64,000 nucleotides of DNA, from NCBI GenBank assembly GCA_040119125.1, contig JBEDTR010000017.1, positions 186,001 through 250,000 on the forward strand, written 5' to 3'. A model generated the notes under the pieces. It was not told the DNA's origin. It made no database searches and worked only from the letters and a program-made list of their open reading frames with translations. Numbering within the stretch: the stretch's first letter is position 1; every line of letters begins with the position of its first letter. The DNA comes from Pacificitalea sp040119125. Its GTDB lineage: Bacteria; Pseudomonadota; Alphaproteobacteria; Rhodobacterales; Rhodobacteraceae. Of the stretch, positions 8,403 to 16,234 are shown in pieces. The translations under genes and the position numbers were made by a program.

Positions 8403-9851
8403 TCAGTCCTTCGGTGCGAGCTTGATCTTGACGTATTTCGGGTCGAGGTAATCCATGAGCCCCAGCGACCCGCCTTCCCGGCCCATGCCGCTTTCCTTGA
8501 CGCCGCCAAAGGGCGCCTCGGCGGTGGCCAGCAGCATCTCGTTGACGCCGACCATGCCGACCTCCAGATCCTCCCACGCGCGGGTGGCGCGCGCCAGATC
8601 GTTGGAAAACACATAGCCCGCCAACCCAAACGGCAGGCTGTTGGCGCGGGCGATGACCTCATCATAGTCTTGAAAAGTCGTGATGGGCGCAATCGGACCA
8701 AAGGGTTCATCGACCATCACCCGTGCGTCGTCGGGCACCCGGCCCAGAACGGTGGGCTCAAAGAAATAGCCGTGGTTGAGATCCTTGGGCCGCTGCCCCC
8801 CGGCGAGCAATTCCGCGCCGCGATCCAGCGCGTCGGCGGTCATTTCCTCGATGGTTTGTAGCCCGCGACGGTTGGCCATCGGCCCCATCTGCACGCCATC
8901 ATCCATCCCGCGCCCGATTTTCAGCCCGCGCGCCACCTCGGCAAAGCGGGTCGCGAAACGGTCATATTGGCTTTCATGCACATAGAACCGGGTGGGCGAG
9001 ATGCAGACCTGCCCGCAATTGCGGAACTTGGTGGTGGCGCAGGCTTCGGCCACGGCTTCGGCGTCGACATCGTCGAACACCACCACGGGGCCGTGCCCGC
9101 CCAATTCCATCGAAACTTTTTTGACGCCCTCCGCCGCCAGATGCAGGATCTGCTTGCCCACCGGGACAGAGCCGGTGACCGAGACCTTGCGCACGATGGG
9201 CGAGCGGACAAGCCGTTCGGCGATCATCTGCGAATTGCCCGTCAGAAAGCCGACCGCCCCCGGCGGGATGCCCGCGTCGTGACAGGCCTGCACCAGCGCC
9301 GCGCAGGAGCCGGGTGCCTCGCCCGCCGGTTTGACGATGACCGCACAGCCCGCGCCAAGAGCGGCGGCGATTTTACGGGCTGGCAGCAGGGCGGGGAAAT
9401 TCCACGCGCTGAACGCCGCCACCACGCCCACCGGCTGATAGATCACCTGCATGCGGCTGTCGGGGGTGCGGCCTTCGATGATCTGGCCGTAGATGCGCTT
9501 GGTCTCCTCGGCATACCAGTCGAATTGATCGGCGGCGGCGCCGGTTTCACCGCGCGCCTCGGCCAGCGGCTTGCCGGTCTCTAGGCTCATGATCCGGGCA
9601 ATATCCTCGGTCCGGTCGCGGATCAGCTGCGCCACACGCCTGAGCGCCGCGCCCCGATCCCAAGTGCCCACGCGCCGCCATTGGGCAAAGCCCGCTTCGG
9701 CGGCCCCTAGCGCCGCGTCGATGTCGGCTTCGGTCGCCACGGCGATGGTGCCCAGCTCATCCTCGGTCGCCGGATCATGCACGCCACGCGTGCTCCCATC
9801 TGAGGCCGCGCGCCAGTCACCGTCGATATACAGGTTCAAGTCGTCATACAT
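8403..9851 (-). CDS. NAD(P)-dependent semialdehyde dehydrogenase (SSADH-type ALDH)
   Basis: Oxidises an aldehyde (probably a semialdehyde) to an acid. 482 aa, full length. The NAD-binding domain has the AAFSAWNFPALLPARKIAAAL region; the general-base Glu lies in SMELGGHGPVVVF; the catalytic Cys is in NCGQVCISPTRF. The C-terminal FGGVKESGMGREGG is typical of the succinate/alpha-ketoglutaric-semialdehyde dehydrogenase group. It starts 9 bp after the ThDP enzyme stops. It probably oxidises the product of that enzyme (inference from context). Confidence 0.88.
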   Translation of the reverse strand: MYDDLNLYIDGDWRAASDGSTRGVHDPATEDELGTIAVATEADIDAALGAAEAGFAQWRRVGTWDRGAALRRVAQLIRDRTEDIARIMSLETGKPLAEARGETGAAADQFDWYAEETKRIYGQIIEGRTPDSRMQVIYQPVGVVAAFSAWNFPALLPARKIAAALGAGCAVIVKPAGEAPGSCAALVQACHDAGIPPGAVGFLTGNSQMIAERLVRSPIVRKVSVTGSVPVGKQILHLAAEGVKKVSMELGGHGPVVVFDDVDAEAVAEACATTKFRNCGQVCISPTRFYVHESQYDRFATRFAEVARGLKIGRGMDDGVQMGPMANRRGLQTIEEMTADALDRGAELLAGGQRPKDLNHGYFFEPTVLGRVPDDARVMVDEPFGPIAPITTFQDYDEVIARANSLPFGLAGYVFSNDLARATRAWEDLEVGMVGVNEMLLATAEAPFGGVKESGMGREGGSLGLMDYLDPKYVKIKLAPKD

Positions 9852-9860
9852 GGGAGGTCC

Positions 9861-11765
9861 TCAGATCTTCTGCATCAGATAGTCGCGCTGCACGTCATCG
9901 ACCCAATTGCCGACATTCCAGCTGCCATATGCGCCCATTCCGGCGAAATCGTCGTGATTGCCGTAGACGGGGATGTGCAGCAGGCTGAGCCCGTCATGGG
10001 CATGCGCCTCGGCCAGTGCGGCTTCCAACTCCTCCGCCGTGGTGCCAGCCCAGAGCGCGCGCACCCCGGACACCGCGCTTGCCATCTGGACGTAATCGAC
10101 CGCCACACGGTCATTGGTGCGGAATTCCCGCCCATATTGCGCCAGTTGCAGCCCGGTAATCGCGGCCATGCGGCGGTTGTCGAAGAGCGCAATCATGCCG
10201 CGCACACCGTGCTCCACCGCGTCGATCAGCACCTGCGGGTTCATCATGAACGACCCGTCACCGGTAAAGGCCACACCATATTTCGGCTGCGCCACCCCGG
10301 CAGCGCCCAGCAGGGCGGAGGTCGCGAACCCCATGTAGGAGGCCCCCGTTTCCGTCACCGTCTGACCGACGGCGCTATCCTCGACCACCTGAAAGCCATT
10401 GGCCTGCACATCGCCCGCGTCAAAGAATTTTACCGCGCCATGAGCATTGGCAAACCGCGACACGATGTTGATCGCGGCGGGCTGGGTCAGGACCGCGCGC
10501 TGCCACACCGGGTCTTCGACCGGAGGATGGGCAAAGCGGTCCTTTTTGAACGCGGTCCATTCGGCTTTGCGCGCGGTGCAGGCGTCCGACCAGTCACCCG
10601 CCGGGACCGGACGCACCACTTCCAACAGCCGGTCGATCACCGCGCCGATGTCACCGGGAAGCATTTCGGTATTGGCGTAATGTGACGCATCGTCGAGATC
10701 GCCGTTAACGTTGATCACGGCCTCCGCACGCGGCCAGCCGGTGCCGGAACAATCGGCCTGACAGACCGCGCGCGAGCCGATGACGATGGCCAGATCGGCG
10801 TTCTGCATCGCGTGATTGCCGCTGATCGAGCCTTTGGACCCGCCGACATGCATGTTCAGCGGGTGATCATCCGGCAGCACGCCCAGCGATCCGGGCGAGA
10901 GCACCACCGGCGCGTTGATCGCCTCGGCCAGCCGCTGCACCGCCGCCGCATGGGCACGGGTGCCGCCGCCCGCCTTGATCGCCACGCGCTTGGCACCTGC
11001 AATCAGATCGGCGGCACGGGACAGCGCCTCCTGCCCGGCCGGGGCCAGCGCCGGGGCGCTCAGCGCGCCGGGCAGCGTGGCCAGGTTCAGCGCGGTCTGC
11101 TGCGGCTGGGTGTTGATCGGCGCCATGATGAAAAACGGCGCGGCGCGATAGGGGTGATGCACGCAGGCCGTGCCCCGGCGCAGGCAGTCGCGCAGCGCCT
11201 CGGGCGTGTGCAGCGTGTAGGATTGCCCCATCAGCGCGGTGATCCGCCCGAACAGCCCCTGCTCGGCCTTGGGCACCTGCTGCATGTTATAGCCTTCGCC
11301 GCGCGTCGTCTCATCGCCATAGATGTGATAGACGCCGATGCCGTTCGACGATGCCGCCAGCGCCCCGGCCATTGCCTGCAATCCGCCCGGCCCGATTGAG
11401 GTGATGACAGCGGGCGTTTCGCCATAGACCCACGCATGGGCGGTTGCGGCATGGGCCATCTCGACCTCGTTGCGGCAATTGACGCAGGTGGTCACGCCCT
11501 CCTCGGTATAGACGCGCAGCACCTCGCCCAGATCGGTCGAGCCATGGCCGAAGATCGCGAAATAGGTGCGCACCCCTTGGCGGAGCAAGCCGATAAGCAA
11601 CGCCTCGCTCAGCGATACTTCGATCAGCTGGGCCTCCGCGGCCAGTCCCTCGACCCCGCTTTTGGCCAGCACTCGGGCACGGGCGCGCAGGGCATCCTCA
11701 GACGTGGTTGCGGTGGTTGCGTCCACCGGGATGCCCGCGCCGTCAGGCGAAGTCCGCTCAAGCAT
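9861..11765 (-). CDS. IolD-like thiamine diphosphate enzyme
   Basis: 634 aa ThDP enzyme with the three-domain acetolactate-synthase fold: an N-terminal PYR domain with the activating Glu in NCRNEVEMAHAA, a central domain (about 240-370), and a C-terminal PP domain with the metal/ThDP motif GDGSFMMNPQ...FDN. The FAIFGHGSTDLGEVL segment and the N-terminal extension resemble IolD, which hydrolyses a cyclic 1,2-dione in inositol breakdown, more than biosynthetic IlvB. Its start overlaps the tctA stop by 8 bp. A C-C cleavage of a cyclic or branched 1,2-dicarbonyl is the likely type of reaction; the true substrate is unknown. Confidence 0.8.
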   Translation of the reverse strand: MLERTSPDGAGIPVDATTATTSEDALRARARVLAKSGVEGLAAEAQLIEVSLSEALLIGLLRQGVRTYFAIFGHGSTDLGEVLRVYTEEGVTTCVNCRNEVEMAHAATAHAWVYGETPAVITSIGPGGLQAMAGALAASSNGIGVYHIYGDETTRGEGYNMQQVPKAEQGLFGRITALMGQSYTLHTPEALRDCLRRGTACVHHPYRAAPFFIMAPINTQPQQTALNLATLPGALSAPALAPAGQEALSRAADLIAGAKRVAIKAGGGTRAHAAAVQRLAEAINAPVVLSPGSLGVLPDDHPLNMHVGGSKGSISGNHAMQNADLAIVIGSRAVCQADCSGTGWPRAEAVINVNGDLDDASHYANTEMLPGDIGAVIDRLLEVVRPVPAGDWSDACTARKAEWTAFKKDRFAHPPVEDPVWQRAVLTQPAAINIVSRFANAHGAVKFFDAGDVQANGFQVVEDSAVGQTVTETGASYMGFATSALLGAAGVAQPKYGVAFTGDGSFMMNPQVLIDAVEHGVRGMIALFDNRRMAAITGLQLAQYGREFRTNDRVAVDYVQMASAVSGVRALWAGTTAEELEAALAEAHAHDGLSLLHIPVYGNHDDFAGMGAYGSWNVGNWVDDVQRDYLMQKI

Positions 11766-13269
11766 TGCTTTTCTCCGTCAGTTTGGTGGTCTTGCGCAGG
11801 CGCAGCCCGGAGGCGGTCTGTAGCGCGACAATCAGGGCGGCGAGCGCAAAGAAGCCCATCGCCACAGGGGATGTGTAAAAGATCGAATATTCGCCGTCCG
11901 ACAGGGCCATCGCGGTGCGGAACTCGTTTTCCAGCGTCGGCCCGAGAACCATGCCAAGGATGATGGGTGTGGTCGGAATGCCCATCCGCGTCAGCCCGTA
12001 GGCAAGTCCGCCGATCACCGCCATCGTGTAGATGTCGAAGGCGGAATTGCGCACCGTGTAGGCGCCGATGACGCAGAGCACGAGGATCACCACCGCCAGC
12101 AATTGCGGCGGCACCCGCAGGACGTAGACGAACAGGCGAATGCCGACGAGCTGCATGACCAGAATGAACACATAGGCCATCACCACGGCGATATAGATGC
12201 CATAGACCTCGGTTTCAGACGTCATGAACAGCGCAGGCCCCGGCGTGATCCCGTGGATCATCAGCCCCGCTAGCACGATGGCCGTGGCCGGATCGCCCGG
12301 AATGCCCAGCGACAAAAGCGGGATGAGCGTGCCACCGGTGACGGCGTTATTGGCGGTCTCGGGCGCGATGACGCCTTCGATGGCGCCCTTGCCGAAGCGT
12401 TCCGGGGTGGGTGAGAACCGTTTGGCATTGTCATAGGCGAGGAAGGCCGCGATAGCGCCGCCTGTGCCGGGAATGGCGCCGATCACCGTGCCGATGGCAG
12501 AACAGCGCGCGATGAGCCAGCTGTTGCGCGCCAGCAGACGAATGCCGGGCAATTCCGCGCGAAGGCTACCGGTGCGGTTGACCTCCGTCGTGCCGCGACT
12601 GTGGCGGGCGAAGGTTTCGATGATGAACGGCACCGCGAACAAACCGATCATCGCCACCAGCAGGTTCACCCCCTGTAGCATATTGATGGACCCAAACGTC
12701 AGCCGGTTCACCCCGTCGATCGTGTCGATACCGATCGTCATCACCATCAGACCGATGACCCCGGCGATGAGGCCCTTTAGCATCGAGCCCGAGGCCAGCC
12801 CGCAGATCGTCGACATGCCGAACAGCACCAACGCAAAGATCTCCGCCGGGCCAAACTTGATCGCCACCTGAGACACCAGATTGACCGACACCATCATCAC
12901 GATGAGCGAGAATATCCCCCCGATGGTCGAGACGATGACGGCAGTCCCCAGCGCGATGGAGGCGCGCCCCTGCCGAGTCAGCGGATAGCCGTCCAGCACG
13001 GTGGCGGCGGCGGAAGGCGTGCCGGGAATGCCCAGCAGGATGGCCGACACCGACCCCCCGGTCATGCCGCCGATATAGGTGCCCAGCAGCAGCCCCGTCG
13101 CAGGCACCGCGTCCATGCCGAATGTAATGGGCAGCGCAAGCGCCAGCGCGACAGTAAAGGTCAGCCCCGGAATTGAGCCGAAGATCAGCCCGATAAACGT
13201 GCCCAGCCCCACTGCGCCGATGGCAATCGGGGTAAAGGCGGCGGCGGCGGCGAGTAGCAGATGTTCCAT
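11758..13269 (-). CDS. tctA: Tripartite tricarboxylate transporter, large permease TctA
   Basis: Large membrane subunit of a tripartite tricarboxylate transporter. 503 aa, about twelve transmembrane segments. Family signatures are present: GLIFGSIPGLTFTVALALALP near the N-terminus (split by a turn), GTYIGGMTGGSVSAILLGIPG, and the repeated-half motif IGAIPGTGGAIAAFLAYDNAKR with TLIPLLSLGIPGDPATA. The frame is open to 13335, but MEHLLLAAAAAF at 13269 is the natural start before the first membrane helix. Follows tctB by 10 bp. Confidence 0.95.
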   Translation of the reverse strand: MEHLLLAAAAAFTPIAIGAVGLGTFIGLIFGSIPGLTFTVALALALPITFGMDAVPATGLLLGTYIGGMTGGSVSAILLGIPGTPSAAATVLDGYPLTRQGRASIALGTAVIVSTIGGIFSLIVMMVSVNLVSQVAIKFGPAEIFALVLFGMSTICGLASGSMLKGLIAGVIGLMVMTIGIDTIDGVNRLTFGSINMLQGVNLLVAMIGLFAVPFIIETFARHSRGTTEVNRTGSLRAELPGIRLLARNSWLIARCSAIGTVIGAIPGTGGAIAAFLAYDNAKRFSPTPERFGKGAIEGVIAPETANNAVTGGTLIPLLSLGIPGDPATAIVLAGLMIHGITPGPALFMTSETEVYGIYIAVVMAYVFILVMQLVGIRLFVYVLRVPPQLLAVVILVLCVIGAYTVRNSAFDIYTMAVIGGLAYGLTRMGIPTTPIILGMVLGPTLENEFRTAMALSDGEYSIFYTSPVAMGFFALAALIVALQTASGLRLRKTTKLTEKSNA

Positions 13270-13279
13270 GCCTGTCCCC

Positions 13280-13924
13280 TCAGCCCAACGAAATCCAGCT
13301 GCCACGGGCAAGCGGGATATCCAGTATTTGTCCAAAAAGCAGCCAGCAGCCGAATGTGATCCCCACGGTCATGAGCCCCACGCGCAGGACCGAGCGGTCG
13401 CGCAGGATCAGCACCATCGCCGCCAGCACGCATAGCCCGGTCGCGAGCGTGAACCCGACCTTCTGCATCGCAAAGCCGTAAAGGGCGAGCAGCCCAAGGG
13501 TGAGCGCCAGCATGATCAGCTCCGCGCGGCGCCCGGCTTGCTCCTCTGCGTCGGAGGACGCCGCATCGGGCGTGGAATTCATGGGCGCCTCGGCTGGCGC
13601 CAAGCGGGCCGCGGCCTCGGGGGCGCTGCGCTCCCGCACGCCGGCGTCGCGGCGGACATAGGCCTGCGCAGCGGCCACAGCATCGGCGCGCCGACGGGCC
13701 GCCTCGGCACGGGTGGCGGGATCGGCACGGCGTTGCAGCGCCAACGCCAGCATCCCTGCGCCCAGCAGACCAAGCATCACCCCGAGAAGCAGCGGAAAGG
13801 CGCGTGGCCCCACATCGCCGTGCCCGGTGCCGGGCGGGATGGTCTGCCAGACCATGCCGCACCAGATCGCCGCGATGGCGATCAACAGGCTGGCAGTTGC
13901 AATATCCTTGGTCTGGCGGTTCAT
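13280..13924 (-). CDS. tctB: Tripartite tricarboxylate transporter, small permease TctB
   Basis: Small four-helix membrane subunit of the transporter. 214 aa; helices at about residues 8-28, 42-63, 137-155 and 160-205. The loop between helices 2 and 3 is unusually long and rich in Arg/Ala (about 65-135), which makes the protein longer than typical TctB (about 150-170 aa). It lies between tctC and tctA; a terminator-like hairpin separates it from tctC. Confidence 0.85.
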   Translation of the reverse strand: MNRQTKDIATASLLIAIAAIWCGMVWQTIPPGTGHGDVGPRAFPLLLGVMLGLLGAGMLALALQRRADPATRAEAARRRADAVAAAQAYVRRDAGVRERSAPEAAARLAPAEAPMNSTPDAASSDAEEQAGRRAELIMLALTLGLLALYGFAMQKVGFTLATGLCVLAAMVLILRDRSVLRVGLMTVGITFGCWLLFGQILDIPLARGSWISLG

Positions 13925-14105
13925 CTTGTGATCCTCCCCGGGCTTGCGGGCGCATCGGTGCGACTGGCGGTAGGGGTGACAGTCGGGCGGCTTTGCGTGT
14001 GATTATCCGGTGGTGAAGCGTCGTGCGCCGCGCCGTGACAGGGGGGCGATCCGTGACGCGACACGGGTGCCCCTGCGCCTGTGTGAGCAGCGCGCGCGGG
14101 TCGTG

Positions 14106-14144
14106 AAACAACCCGGCCCGGCAGCGCAATGCCACCGGGCCGGG
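14106..14144 (-). terminator. Hairpin between tctC and tctB (attenuator-like)
   Basis: On the minus strand, 10 nt after the tctC stop, CCCGGCCCGG and CCGGGCCGGG form a perfect 10-bp stem with a 13-nt loop, followed by TTGTTT. It has the form of an intrinsic terminator although tctBA continue on the same strand. Partial termination here would leave more tctC message than tctBA, which suits a soluble binding protein needed in excess. Confidence 0.7.
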
Positions 14145-14153
14145 ATCGTCACA

Positions 14154-15125
14154 TCATTCCGCGATGCCGAGCTCAGTCAGGAGATTGGCGTAGAACGCGT
14201 CATCCTTGGAGATCTGCTCCCCAAAGGCAGCGTGGTCCATATAAGCGGACGAGAAGCCCAGATTGACGGAAGCTTCCTTGAATGCCTCGGTCTCGGTCGC
14301 CGCGCGGGCGGCCTCCTGCAGCTTCGTCACCACATCCTCGGGCGTGCCCTTGGGCGCGGCCAGTCCGCGCCACATGGTGATGTCGACATCCACGCCTTGC
14401 TCGGCGGCCGTGGGAACATCGGGCATCAGGTCGATGCGCTCGGCCCCAGTGACGGCGAGAACCGACAGATCGCCGCTTTCGACGTAGGATTTGAACTGAC
14501 CGGGCCATTGGATCGCGGCGTCGATGCGCCCGCCCAGCAATTCGACCGGGGCCTTGCCGTCGCCATAGGAGATATAGGTGACCTTATCGCCCAGCCCCAT
14601 CGCATCGAACAGCGCGGCAGAGGTCAGATGCGTGAAGCTGCCCTTGCCGGAAATGCCGATCTTCAGAGTGCCGTCCATCTCGGCTGCCGCGGCCTTCATC
14701 GCGTCGAGGCTGTCCCAGCCGCTATCGGCGCGCACGGCAAGCGCAGGCACCTCCGTTGAGACCCGGGCGATCGGCACGAAGGCCGAATAGTCGAACGGGA
14801 TCTTGCCGGTGTGATGCGCGGTGTTGATCGAGTTGGAATTCCAGACGATCGAATAGCCGTCGGGGCGAGTGCCCTGCACATAAGCATAACCTACCGCACC
14901 GCCGCCACCCGGGCGACTGACCGGCACCACGGGCGAGCCAAGCTCGTCCGCCATCAATTCCGCCAGCAGCTGCGCAATGGTATTTGCGGTGCCGCCGAAC
15001 AGCACGGTCATTTCGACCGGCTTTTCGGGGTATTCCGCACGCACGGGCGTGGGTGCGGTGATCCCGGCTGTGAACAGTGCGGCACCTGCCGCGGCTGCGA
15101 TCAGCCCCTTGATTGATCCAGACAT
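14154..15125 (-). CDS. tctC: Tripartite tricarboxylate transporter, periplasmic binding protein TctC
   Basis: Periplasmic solute-binding protein of the TTT (Bug) family, expected to catch a carboxylic acid and hand it to TctAB. 323 aa. Signal peptide with cleavage near residue 30 (TPVRA-EYPEK). Family features are YPEKPVEMTV, the PGGGGAVGYAYV loop that contacts carboxylates, DLMPDVPTAAEQG and MWRGLAAPKGTP. It is preceded by the molybdenum hydroxylase genes, suggesting that the imported acid is, or becomes, their substrate. Confidence 0.93.
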   Translation of the reverse strand: MSGSIKGLIAAAAGAALFTAGITAPTPVRAEYPEKPVEMTVLFGGTANTIAQLLAELMADELGSPVVPVSRPGGGGAVGYAYVQGTRPDGYSIVWNSNSINTAHHTGKIPFDYSAFVPIARVSTEVPALAVRADSGWDSLDAMKAAAAEMDGTLKIGISGKGSFTHLTSAALFDAMGLGDKVTYISYGDGKAPVELLGGRIDAAIQWPGQFKSYVESGDLSVLAVTGAERIDLMPDVPTAAEQGVDVDITMWRGLAAPKGTPEDVVTKLQEAARAATETEAFKEASVNLGFSSAYMDHAAFGEQISKDDAFYANLLTELGIAE

Positions 15126-15217
15126 GCAATCCTCCCTGGTTGGTATCCGGTGTGGCGTGAAGTCACGCGGTCGGGGCCTCCTCCGCCCCTGTTGTGCCGC
15201 GTGGGCGATGCGTGTGC

Positions 15218-16234
15218 TCAGGCCGGGGCGGGTTCCCCTTCCTGTGCGGCGCGCCTGTCGGCCAGCGCCGCGAGGATTTTCTCGGGCGTGGCGGGCAGCG
15301 AGGTGATGCGAATGCCGATAGCGTCGTAAATCGCGTTCATGACCGCAGGTGCGGTGGGCACCAGCGCAGGCTCGCCGATCCCCTTGGCGCCAAGCGGGCT
15401 CAGCGGGTCGGGATCCTCGACAATCGAACAGTTGATCTGCGGCACATCAAGCGATGTCGGCAGGATGTATTTGGCAAAGCCGTGGGTGACGGGATGGCCT
15501 TCGTGGGTTTGGTAATCCTCCATCAGCGCCTGACCCAGACCTTGGACGACGCCGCCCTCGATCTGACCTTCGACACCGCGCGGGTTGATCGCCCGGCCCA
15601 CGTCATGCGCGGCCCAGATGCCCAGCACCTGCACCTCGCCAGTAAGCGTGTCGACCTCGACCTCGGCCACCTGTGTGCCAAAGACATAAGCCTGCCACGG
15701 GCTGCCGCTGCCATCCACGGGGTCGAGCCCGGTGCCATGCGCGGTGAAATTCCCCGCGCCCACGGGCACGACGCCGCGCGCCTTGCAGATCGCGACGGCT
15801 TCCTCCATCGAGATGCGCTTATTGGTATGTTCGGCCCAAAGCACACCATCGAAGCTGCGCAGATCCTCGACCGGCACTTCCCAATGCTCGGCGAGCTGCT
15901 CGTAGAGCCGCGCCTTGGCATCGCGGCAGGCCAGCGCCACCGAATTGCCGATCATATAGGTCTGGCGGGTCGCCCCGGCATGGGCAGCCTCGGGCGAGCG
16001 GGCGGTGTCATTGTCGCCGATGGTGACCTGTTCGGGCTTGATGCCCAACTCCTCGGCGGCGACTTGGCTCAGCAGGGTCAGGATGCCCTCGCCGATCTCG
16101 GTCACGCCGGTCACCACCTTGGCGGTGCCGCCGTCATCCAGTTCGGCCCATGCACCCGCCCGGTCGATGGTGGCCGTTCGCGCAATGCCATACCAGCTTG
16201 CCGCCATGCCGCGGCCTCGCATCATCCGTTTCAT
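15218..16234 (-). CDS. Molybdenum hydroxylase, second molybdopterin-binding subunit (NdhM-like half)
   Basis: 338 aa corresponding to only the second molybdopterin-binding domain of xanthine-dehydrogenase-family large subunits. It begins RGRGMAASWYGIA, has the VTGVTEIGEGILTLLSQVAAEELG segment (glutamine of the usual GQG replaced) and GATRQTYMIGNS, and carries the catalytic glutamate in GAKGIGEPALVPTAPA near the C-terminus. Its ATG overlaps the stop of the preceding gene (ATGA, 4 bp), so translation is coupled. In most relatives both Mo domains are one chain. A separate second half is known for nicotinate dehydrogenase NdhM of Eubacterium barkeri. The chain looks intact and functional, not a broken remnant. 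Confidence 0.85.
   Translation of the reverse strand: MKRMMRGRGMAASWYGIARTATIDRAGAWAELDDGGTAKVVTGVTEIGEGILTLLSQVAAEELGIKPEQVTIGDNDTARSPEAAHAGATRQTYMIGNSVALACRDAKARLYEQLAEHWEVPVEDLRSFDGVLWAEHTNKRISMEEAVAICKARGVVPVGAGNFTAHGTGLDPVDGSGSPWQAYVFGTQVAEVEVDTLTGEVQVLGIWAAHDVGRAINPRGVEGQIEGGVVQGLGQALMEDYQTHEGHPVTHGFAKYILPTSLDVPQINCSIVEDPDPLSPLGAKGIGEPALVPTAPAVMNAIYDAIGIRITSLPATPEKILAALADRRAAQEGEPAPA

Noticed and set aside
10000..11765. Biosynthetic acetolactate synthase (IlvB) for the ThDP gene
   Set aside because: The FGHG segment, N-terminal extension and catabolic operon context fit the IolD-like group better, and no small subunit gene is adjacent.
16231..16234. Frameshift making the Mo hydroxylase a pseudogene
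   Set aside because: The break falls at a domain border, forms a normal ATGA coupling, and the second part starts like stand-alone NdhM-type subunits with the catalytic glutamate intact. Kept as a natural split unless re-sequencing shows otherwise.
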